Assembly: GCA_016649585.1 (NCBI GenBank)
Contig: JAENXH010000037.1
Span: 1 to 9,435, forward strand
DNA from: Methanosarcinales archaeon
Lineage (GTDB): Archaea > Halobacteriota > Syntropharchaeia > Alkanophagales > Methanospirareceae
Length of the DNA: 9,435 nucleotides
Direction of reading: 5' to 3'
The position numbers and the translations under genes were made by a program. Below are positions 5,665-9,435 of this stretch, in pieces; position 1 is the first letter of the stretch, and each line of letters begins with the position of its first letter. The notes below the pieces were generated by a model that did not search any database, had not been told where the DNA came from, and worked only from the letters and a program-made list of their open reading frames with translations.

Positions 5665-6665
5665 TTGAGATACGTCAATGCCTCCTTTGTGAGTTTGTCA
5701 CAGTAGCCACACTCGTTACAGACCTTCTTACAATGCTTCCATTGGTCTATGCTACGCTCAAGCTTTTCGTTATCTATGTAAAACACGTATCTGAGCATCT
5801 GGGGGCAATCAAGGATGTCAAGCACGTTACCCTTAAAAGATCGCTGGGAATAGAACCGCATACAATCTATTATCCAGTTCACCAATTTTGTCCTACCAGA
5901 AAGTTTGAAGTCCGTTATTCCTATAGCCTCGTATGCTTTGAGGTCCTCAGGTCGGATCCATGCGGACTTTATTATCTGTGTGGGATCCCTCAGCCGAATG
6001 GATATGCACTTATCGAAATAGTAGTCTGGAGCAAATAGAGGGGAACGAGGTTGAATTAAACTGCTAAGATGCGAGGCGAGATTGTAATGCGAATACCTGA
6101 ACGGGCACCTATAAATACAGCCTTCGTTCACTATCAGCCGCACATCGCAGTCAACCGCCTTTACTATCCCCTCTAAGAGGTCGAAATGCCGGTTGACGTT
6201 CGTGTCCACCGTGATCATATCAGCACCGAGTTCGTCGAAGAATTTTGCACGCTGCGGCGATTCAACGTACGACAAGCAGGACACAACGGTCTGCATAGGG
6301 AAATCACGTAAAAGCTCTACGAGGTACGGCTCTGCGACCGTAACGGCGTCAACGCCTGCCTTGTTCAGCTCACCAAAGTACCACGAGAACATCTTATAGC
6401 CCTCAAAAGAGAGATGATGCCCGCCCGTACACGTGGAATTCATCGTGATATTCATCTTTATGCCGTGCTGATGCGCATATTCGGTCTGTTCCCGGATCTC
6501 ATCGAGAAGCGGCGCGTGCAGCACACCTCGCCCACTACCCATCACGTCCGGAGAGCCACCCATGAACACCTCGTCCACCTCATCCAAGCCCTCCGCCTCT
6601 TTGACCTCGATTATCTCCTTTAAAGCTGAGAAATGACCAGGATGTGGGATTATTAATCTCGCCAT
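5661..6665 (-). CDS. U32-family protein, first of a tandem pair (COG0826-like)
   Basis: A 334-residue protein and first gene of the minus-strand cluster. Family marks: PHPGHFSALKEIIEVKEAEG (7-26), VMGSGRG (41-47), VTVAEPYLVELLRDF (108-122), NEGCIYRCPFRYSHYN (180-195, Cys183 and Cys187), YYFDKCISIRLRDPTQII (215-232, Cys220), WIRPEDLKAYEAIGITDFKL (236-255) followed by SGRTK, and a C-terminal WKHCKKVCNECGYC (309-322, Cys312/316/319/322). Seven cysteines are in positions shared with the paralog, enough for two Fe-S clusters; which ones bind metal is not known. The C-terminal cluster is outside the minimal U32 core. No signal peptide, so cytoplasmic. Characterised U32 proteins hydroxylate ubiquinone precursors or RNA without oxygen; the substrate here is unknown. 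ATG 6665 is chosen because the TATA box near 6690-6702 gives a start a few bases before it. Confidence 0.9.
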   Translation of the reverse strand: MARLIIPHPGHFSALKEIIEVKEAEGLDEVDEVFMGGSPDVMGSGRGVLHAPLLDEIREQTEYAHQHGIKMNITMNSTCTGGHHLSFEGYKMFSWYFGELNKAGVDAVTVAEPYLVELLRDFPMQTVVSCLSYVESPQRAKFFDELGADMITVDTNVNRHFDLLEGIVKAVDCDVRLIVNEGCIYRCPFRYSHYNLASHLSSLIQPRSPLFAPDYYFDKCISIRLRDPTQIIKSAWIRPEDLKAYEAIGITDFKLSGRTKLVNWIIDCMRFYSQRSFKGNVLDILDCPQMLRYVFYIDNEKLERSIDQWKHCKKVCNECGYCDKLTKEALTYLK

Positions 6666-6689
6666 TGCTTTATTTCCAGTATGTTTCCG

Positions 6690-6702
6690 TTATTTAAATA
6701 AG
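6690..6702 (-). promoter_or_regulatory. TATA box of the U32 gene cluster
   Basis: On the minus strand ACTTATTTAAATAACGG contains an AT-rich TATA element centred about 31 bases ahead of the ATG at 6665. A start about 26 bases from its centre leaves only some five leader bases, typical for archaeal near-leaderless messages. No ribosome binding site is visible ahead of the ATG, in agreement with this. Confidence 0.5.
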
Positions 6703-6832
6703 TTAAAATGCGAATAAACGATAAGAAAATTTGCAGGGGCACTTTTCGGGAGACTTCTGTCGGTGGGCATGAAGCGGGAGGTGGAAAAAGAGGTTATAAC
6801 TGCATGAAACAGCAATAGCGTTGGACAACAAC

Positions 6833-6843
6833 AGAAAAAAAAG
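6833..6843 (-). terminator. T8 terminator of the histone gene
   Basis: About 20 bases after the histone stop codon, the minus strand reads AGCTTTTTTTTCTG; the eight T residues (6842-6835) are a typical archaeal intrinsic terminator. It separates histone transcription from the U32 cluster that follows on the same strand. The rest of 6703-6832 shows no gene. Confidence 0.65.
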
Positions 6844-6861
6844 CTTCCCTGTTTGTGTGTG

Positions 6862-7146
6862 CTATTTCTTTTTCATGACTATTTTGAAACCGAGATCATG
6901 TGGTCCTAAATTCTGTCGTGATTTGAATGATTTTTTGTGTCCTTTTGATTCTACTGCTTCTAAGATGTCTTCCACTTTCACTGTCTTCCTTCCAGCGTGC
7001 TTAGCAAGTGCTACCGCTTTTTTCGCTATTCGTTCGCCTTCTGCCTCTATCAGCTTCGCAAATTCCTCGGTGGCATCTTTGCTTATTCGCTCCACTCCTG
7101 CATTCTTAACTATCCTGGTTACAGGTGCTAATGGTATTTCAGCCAT
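6862..7146 (-). CDS. Archaeal HMf-type histone with a C-terminal basic tail
   Basis: A 94-residue protein from ATG 7146. Residues 1-67 are a standard archaeal histone fold: AEIPLAPVTRIVKNAGVERI (2-21) for helix 1 and loop 1, the long central helix (about 24-50), and the loop 2 AGRKTVKVEDILEAV (51-65) with the DNA-contacting RKT and the helix 3 pattern. It wraps DNA as dimers or longer stacks in the nucleoid. HMfA/B are 67-69 residues; here about 27 extra residues (SKGHKKSFKSRQNLGPHDLG, then FKIVMKKK) extend the C-terminus with roughly ten positive charges. The frame is open further upstream to 7236, but the promoter at 7178-7184 and the exact histone N-terminus at 7146 exclude a longer start. 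GTGAT before the ATG may be the ribosome binding site. Monocistronic, with own terminator. Confidence 0.96.
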   Translation of the reverse strand: MAEIPLAPVTRIVKNAGVERISKDATEEFAKLIEAEGERIAKKAVALAKHAGRKTVKVEDILEAVESKGHKKSFKSRQNLGPHDLGFKIVMKKK

Positions 7147-7176
7147 TTTTATCACTAGGATTAGGTAATGGGTGGG

Positions 7177-7193
7177 GTATATAAGCTTTTCTG
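7177..7193 (-). promoter_or_regulatory. Strong promoter of the histone gene
   Basis: The minus strand reads CAGAAAAGCTTATATACC: a purine-rich BRE (GAAAAG) next to a consensus TATA box TTATATA (7184-7178). Initiation is expected near 7156, giving a leader of about ten bases that includes GTGAT complementary to the 16S rRNA tail. It is the best promoter in the window, in line with high histone expression. Confidence 0.7.
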
Positions 7194-7285
7194 GATGAAT
7201 GAGGAGTAAAAGATACTGCACCCTGTAGCAGCTCATACTGGCCGTAAAACATTCCTGAATGTCGTGAATCCGTAAACATGGCAGA

Positions 7286-7300
7286 TAAACAGGGTAATGA
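7286..7300 (+). repeat. 15-bp direct repeat, copy 1
   Basis: TAAACAGGGTAATGA occurs here and again, identical, at 7624-7638 inside the 57-codon gene. The copy here lies within a tiny open frame (7278-7325, MADKQGNDCLMFPEI) and both copies read KQGND in frame. It may be a fragment of a duplicated coding stretch; 15 exact bases within 340 bp is unlikely by chance but not impossible. Confidence 0.45.
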
Positions 7301-7319
7301 TTGTTTAATGTTCCCGGAA

Positions 7320-7330
7320 ATTTAAATTTA
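7320..7330 (+). promoter_or_regulatory. TATA-like box for the 82-aa/57-aa gene pair
   Basis: GGAAATTTAAATTTATG holds an AT-rich TATA-like core (ATTTAAATTTA) about 40 bases before ATG 7365. The predicted start near 7351 leaves about 14 leader bases, including GAGATAGTGA as a weak ribosome site. Confidence 0.45.
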
Positions 7331-7364
7331 TGAATGCAAAAATGTATTTATTGAGATAGTGAAC

Positions 7365-7613
7365 ATGAAAAAACTAATATTGAGTAGTCAAAAAACCAGT
7401 TCTGGAACAATACATCACTTGAGGGTAGAGGGCGTGAAGGATATAAGCGACTTAAGAAAGATTTATAACGAACTCCCCGGTGCCCGCGAAAAAATCCACT
7501 ATAACACAAAATTCCACAAAGGGACTTTAGAACTGGTCGTCGGGAACGTAGACATAAATCAGCTATTAGATAAGGGCGGCTATGAAAAAGCTGAGAATTA
7601 CACAATGGTATGA
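7365..7613 (+). CDS. 82-aa protein of unknown function
   Basis: Started at ATG 7365; a GTG at 7359 in the same frame would add two residues and is less likely. The protein begins MKKLILSSQKTSSGTIHHLR and continues with VEGVKDISDLRKIYNELPGA (21-40), a region resembling a helix for protein or nucleic-acid contact, then an alternating strand pattern KGTLELVVGNVDI (52-64) and a polar C-terminus. It has no cysteines, signal peptide or membrane segment and a roughly neutral to basic charge. It is not a family I recognise. Its stop overlaps the start of a 57-codon gene (ATGA), so the pair is made in step, an arrangement common to small two-gene modules such as toxin-antitoxin pairs, though nothing in the residues confirms that. 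Confidence 0.65.
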   Translation: MKKLILSSQKTSSGTIHHLRVEGVKDISDLRKIYNELPGAREKIHYNTKFHKGTLELVVGNVDINQLLDKGGYEKAENYTMV

Positions 7614-7783
7614 TAGTAGCTCTTAAACAGGGTAATGACAGCTTTGTAATAGCACTACTTGATTCCAAACCCGAAGCTGCTCGGAAAGAAGCTGTGAGGC
7701 GTAGTTTTTGCAAATTCCGCGTTAAAAACAGTAAACTAAGCAAAAAGTTGGCGATAAAAAAGTTTTTATACTCTAAAGATTAA
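7610..7783 (+). CDS. 57-aa basic protein, coupled to the 82-aa gene
   Basis: ATG 7610 overlaps the TGA (7611-7613) of the previous gene as ATGA, and the frame runs 57 codons to TAA 7781-7783, twelve bases short of the next ATG. The protein starts MIVALKQGNDSFVIALLDSK, continues PEAARKEAVRRSFCKFRVKN and ends SKLSKKLAIKKFLYSKD. The first 18 residues look like a beta hairpin, the remainder is a strongly basic helical stretch with one Cys. Positive charge and small size fit an RNA- or DNA-binding or toxin-like role, but this is not shown. The TATA box of the downstream membrane-protein gene lies in its last codons. Two of its segments recur outside the gene (see repeats), so it may also be a mosaic or partly decayed. 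Confidence 0.55.
   Translation: MIVALKQGNDSFVIALLDSKPEAARKEAVRRSFCKFRVKNSKLSKKLAIKKFLYSKD
7624..7638 (+). repeat. 15-bp direct repeat, copy 2
   Basis: Identical to 7286-7300. Here it encodes LKQGND of the 57-codon protein. The two copies flank the 82-aa gene at a distance of 338 bp. Confidence 0.45.
7667..7692 (+). repeat. 26-bp direct repeat, copy 1
   Basis: Matches 8717-8742 at 24 of 26 positions, exactly 1050 bp apart; the differences are at 7674 (A versus G) and 7683 (G versus C). Here it codes KPEAARKEA in the 57-codon gene. The core is close to the palindrome found in copy 2. Together the copies flank the membrane-protein gene. Confidence 0.55.
7761..7772 (+). promoter_or_regulatory. 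TATA box of the membrane-protein gene
   Basis: GATAAAAAAGTTTTTATACTC contains a purine-rich BRE and a TTTTTATA core. Initiation about 26 bases from its centre falls at 7790-7795, so the message should be leaderless or nearly so. This supports ATG 7795 as the start; the ATG at 7790 is out of frame. Confidence 0.6.
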
Positions 7784-7794
7784 CAAAAGATGGT

Positions 7795-8667
7795 ATGGTA
7801 GAAGACCTTGGCAGTATAATAGAAAAAGGGTTCGAAACGTGGAAGAATAATTTGATTATTTGTCTTCCTTTTGTGTTTACTTCAATACTAACAGCCATCA
7901 TAGCAGGTATAATCATATTCACAACCATTTTAGCAACAATGCCTTCGCTAATTCCTTCGCTCGAAAATTTAGCGGCACCACCGCAAGATCTTATTCCACA
8001 GCTTCCACCTCAGCTCCTTCAAAGCATCGGCATAATCATAGTTGCCATAATCGTCGCTGTACTTATAGCCATGTTAATCAATGCCTTTTTCTGGGCTGGT
8101 GCAATCGGTATGGCTAAAGAGGCAACAGAAACTGGACATACCGATTTATCACACATGCTCGAATACGGAAGAAGGAAGTTTGTGAGTCTGTTCTTCGCAG
8201 ACATTATCGTTGGCTTGATCTCTTTCGCGGGTATTGTTTTCCTGATCCCTGGCATTTTATACCTTCTTCCAAAGGTAAGGACCTTTTCAGAGCTACCAGA
8301 GGGGGAAGTAATCGCGGCTTTTGCACTATTTGGAATGGGACTTTTGGTAATGATCGTCTACATCGTTATCATCAGTATACTACTTGCACTTCCAAGATAT
8401 GCCGTGGTTATCGGCGATATGGGTGCAATAGAGGGTATTAAAACGGGATTTAGATGTTTTATGCGTAATAAACTCGCGGTCCTCTTGCTCTGGCTTATTG
8501 TTCTCGTAGTAAGTATAATCGCGGGATCTTTCGGAGTTATACCATATATCGGAGGGCTAATAAGTGCGCTACTCTCTGTTATTGTCATCGAACCTTTAAC
8601 TGTTATCTGGTGGAGTAGATTGTATTTGAGTATGGAAGAACCCACTGAAGATACTATGGAATTATAA
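7795..8667 (+). CDS. Six-helix integral membrane protein (DUF7847/GPDPase-memb-like)
   Basis: A 290-residue polytopic membrane protein. Hydrophobic segments lie at about 20-46, 76-99, 129-158, 171-199, 226-248 and 251-275. An amphipathic start, GSIIEKGFETWKNNL (6-20), leads into helix 1; a Pro-rich outer loop (49-72, PSLIPSLENLAAPPQDLIPQ) follows. The stretch LPRYAVVIGDMGAIEGIKTG (199-218) followed by FRCFMRNK is typical of archaeal and bacterial membrane proteins of this loose family, where such a loop precedes the last two helices. There is no catalytic motif, transport signature or signal peptide. The start is fixed by the promoter at 7761-7772. It is transcribed alone, flanked by the 26-bp repeats. 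Function unknown; the family name is my best guess from the pattern, and the membrane topology is much more certain than the family. Confidence 0.85.
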   Translation: MVEDLGSIIEKGFETWKNNLIICLPFVFTSILTAIIAGIIIFTTILATMPSLIPSLENLAAPPQDLIPQLPPQLLQSIGIIIVAIIVAVLIAMLINAFFWAGAIGMAKEATETGHTDLSHMLEYGRRKFVSLFFADIIVGLISFAGIVFLIPGILYLLPKVRTFSELPEGEVIAAFALFGMGLLVMIVYIVIISILLALPRYAVVIGDMGAIEGIKTGFRCFMRNKLAVLLLWLIVLVVSIIAGSFGVIPYIGGLISALLSVIVIEPLTVIWWSRLYLSMEEPTEDTMEL

Positions 8668-8716
8668 CGTTGATGTAGATGAAAGTAAAGTGAACACCTT
8701 ACGAAAGAAGGAGATA

Positions 8717-8742
8717 AAACCCGGAGCTGCTCCGAAAGAAGC
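8717..8742 (+). repeat. 26-bp direct repeat, copy 2
   Basis: Second copy of the 7667-7692 sequence (24/26). It contains the perfect inverted repeat CGGAGC-T-GCTCCG at 8722-8734. In one frame it reads KPGAAPKEA and then meets a TGA (8744-8746), the same frame as KPEAARKEA in copy 1, which suggests a decayed coding fragment rather than an intergenic element. An open stretch in that frame can be followed from GTG 8690 (18 codons). Confidence 0.5.
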
Positions 8743-8883
8743 ATGAAAAGGTTTTCCGTTTCTCATGCAATGGCTTGAGCACCTGGTTTTCACGTCGTAA
8801 ACAACCTGTAAATTCTCGTTATTTTATCCGGCAGTTTCATCACGTCATCTATCACAGATGAGAATAGAATAGGATGGTAAAGA

Positions 8884-8897
8884 ACTTATACAGGAGG
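8884..8897 (+). promoter_or_regulatory. TATA box of the MNT/HEPN pair
   Basis: AACTTATACAGGAGG includes a TATA element (ACTTATA, 8884-8890) centred 26 bases before ATG 8914, predicting a leaderless transcript. The GGAGG at 8893-8897 looks like a ribosome binding site, but at 16 bases from the ATG, and inside the promoter, it is unlikely to be used. Confidence 0.5.
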
Positions 8898-8913
8898 CTT
8901 TTAACTTAGAACT

Positions 8914-9204
8914 ATGAAGGAAGATCCGCTTGAAGAGCTAAAGAAGACGCTCATTGACGTGTTGAGGAAGCATGACGTTAAGAAAGCAGCCCTTTTCGGC
9001 TCCATAGTACGAGGAGAAGCCACTGAAGAGAGCGATATTGATCTCCTCGTGGAATTTGAAGGGCGGAAAAGTTTATTAGACCTCGCAGGCTTAAAATTAG
9101 ACCTACAAGAAATAGTTAGAAGGAATGTAGACGTACTTACGTATAAATCGCTCCATCCGCTTCTCAAGGAACGGATATTGCGTGAACAAGAGGTGATCCT
9201 ATGA
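8914..9204 (+). CDS. mntA: MntA-type minimal nucleotidyltransferase antitoxin
   Basis: A 96-residue minimal nucleotidyltransferase of the polymerase-beta superfamily. The catalytic pattern is complete: ALFGSIVRGEATEESDIDLL (26-45) contains GS (29-30) followed by D-x-D at 41 and 43, and the third acidic residue is in NVDVL (Asp73). The length matches MNT-domain antitoxins, not the larger KNTase resistance enzymes. In characterised pairs MntA transfers AMP from ATP onto a tyrosine next to the RNase motif of its HEPN partner and so neutralises it. The next gene starts inside its stop codon (ATGA) and is a HEPN protein, which confirms the pair. ATG 8914 fits a leaderless message. Such modules are common in archaeal accessory regions and are often acquired horizontally. 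Confidence 0.93.
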   Translation: MKEDPLEELKKTLIDVLRKHDVKKAALFGSIVRGEATEESDIDLLVEFEGRKSLLDLAGLKLDLQEIVRRNVDVLTYKSLHPLLKERILREQEVIL

Positions 9205-9435
9205 AGAAAGATGCCACGACATTCATAGAGCACATATTAGAGTGCATTGCGTTGATTGATAGATATACAGATAATAACACGGAACAGAAGAAGATTTCTT
9301 TGACTTGATTCAACTTCAGGACGCGGTTATTCGTCGCATAGAGATTATTGGAGAGGCGGTCAAGAATATCCCGGATGGAATAAAAGGAAAATACCCTGAG
9401 ATACCATGGAAGGAGATCGCAGGTATGCGAGATAT
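9201..9435 (+). pseudogene. hepT: HEPN (DUF86) RNase toxin, frameshifted and cut by window end
   Basis: ATG 9201 overlaps the MNT stop (ATGA). The first frame reads MKKDATTFIEHILECIALID and then RYTDNN, a normal DUF86/HEPN start, but ends at TGA 9306-9308 after 35 codons. The family sequence resumes in another frame from about 9287: EEDFFDLIQLQDAVIRRIEI (9287-9346), then IGEAVKNIP and KYPEIPWKEIAGMRD up to the window end. The junction lies near 9275-9290 and needs one base added or two removed to restore one frame, so relative to an intact gene one base appears lost. No long homopolymer is present there. The Arg of the RX4-6H RNase motif is just inside the window (GMRD), the His beyond it. 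As read, the toxin is inactive; a sequencing or assembly error is the alternative. Confidence 0.85.

Larger units (their letters stand above)
8668..8913. other. Intergenic stretch with repeat copy and a possible gene remnant
   Basis: These 246 bases between the membrane protein and the MNT gene hold the second 26-bp repeat and, on the minus strand, a 31-codon open stretch (8885-8790) reading LYHPILFSSVIDDVMKLPDK, then ITRIYRLFTT and a stop. It has a plausible protein-like composition but no upstream start codon near the beginning, so at most it is the tail of a lost gene. I see no RNA gene here. Confidence 0.35.

Noticed and set aside
4648..6665. Reading the two U32 proteins as secreted collagenase-like peptidases
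   Set aside because: No signal peptide, and the characterised U32 proteins that resemble them are cytoplasmic hydroxylases with cysteine-bound clusters; the peptidase label is historical.
7147..7236. N-terminal extension of the histone up to 7236
   Set aside because: The canonical histone N-terminus begins at 7146, and the extension would span the strong TATA box at 7178-7184.
7348..7743. Minus-strand open frame of 131 codons
   Set aside because: It is antisense to the coupled 82-aa and 57-aa genes, which have a promoter and an ATGA junction; its translation is Ser/Leu/Arg-rich without any domain pattern.
8358..8744. Minus-strand open frame of 128 codons
   Set aside because: Mostly antisense to the membrane protein; the composition is that expected from the complement of hydrophobic codons and there is no promoter.
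8893..8897. GGAGG as ribosome binding site of the MNT gene
   Set aside because: It is 16 bases from the ATG and overlaps the promoter, so it should not be on the mRNA.
8901..9233. Minus-strand open frame of 110 codons
   Set aside because: Antisense to the intact MNT nucleotidyltransferase gene.
1..9435. CRISPR arrays, tRNA or rRNA genes, insertion sequences
   Set aside because: No regularly spaced repeats, no tRNA cloverleaf or TPsiC-like signature in the intergenic regions, and no transposase-like reading frame were seen.

Overview
The window looks like a piece of a euryarchaeal chromosome from a methanogen or an anaerobic methane/alkane oxidiser. The decisive marker is mcrC (3584-4183, minus), the methyl-coenzyme M reductase accessory protein. 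Supporting signs are an archaeal HMf-type histone (6862-7146, minus), TATA-box promoters with very short or absent leaders, and densely packed small genes joined by ATGA/GTGA overlaps. A relative of the ANME-1/Syntrophoarchaeia branch is my guess from gene content and moderate G+C; the sequence alone does not prove it.

Layout. 1-1263 (minus) is the N-terminal 421 codons of a HyuA-type hydantoinase/5-oxoprolinase subunit that runs off the left edge. Divergent from it, 1393-1930 (plus) holds two small genes: a zinc-ribbon protein and a charged protein of unknown function. From 6665 down to 1994 all genes lie on the minus strand. Two tandem paralogous U32-family proteins are followed by a 124-aa protein with CxC and CxxC motifs; these three are joined by 4-bp overlaps. 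Then come mcrC with its own promoter and a leader hairpin, a 188-aa glutamine-amidotransferase-like protein, and a class I SAM methyltransferase (4-bp overlap with the 188-aa gene). A histone gene with an unusual basic C-terminal tail lies upstream of this block on the same strand, with its own strong promoter and a T8 terminator.

The right part (7365-end, plus) is more accessory: a coupled pair of small unknown genes (the second, 57 codons, is easily missed), a six-helix membrane protein, and an MNT/HEPN toxin-antitoxin pair whose HEPN toxin gene carries a frameshift. Two near-identical short sequences within the 57-codon gene recur outside it, one upstream and one downstream, so this area has been rearranged or carries a small repeat.

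How the genes may work together. The U32 pair resembles the general plan of UbiU/UbiV, two U32 paralogs that act together as an oxygen-independent hydroxylase. Coupled to a Cys-rich small protein and close to mcrC and a methyltransferase, this makes a candidate module for modification or activation of methyl-coenzyme M reductase or its cofactor F430. That is inference and is presented as the main hypothesis of the window. There is no gene-free stretch longer than 300 bases; the longest intergenic stretch is 8668-8913.
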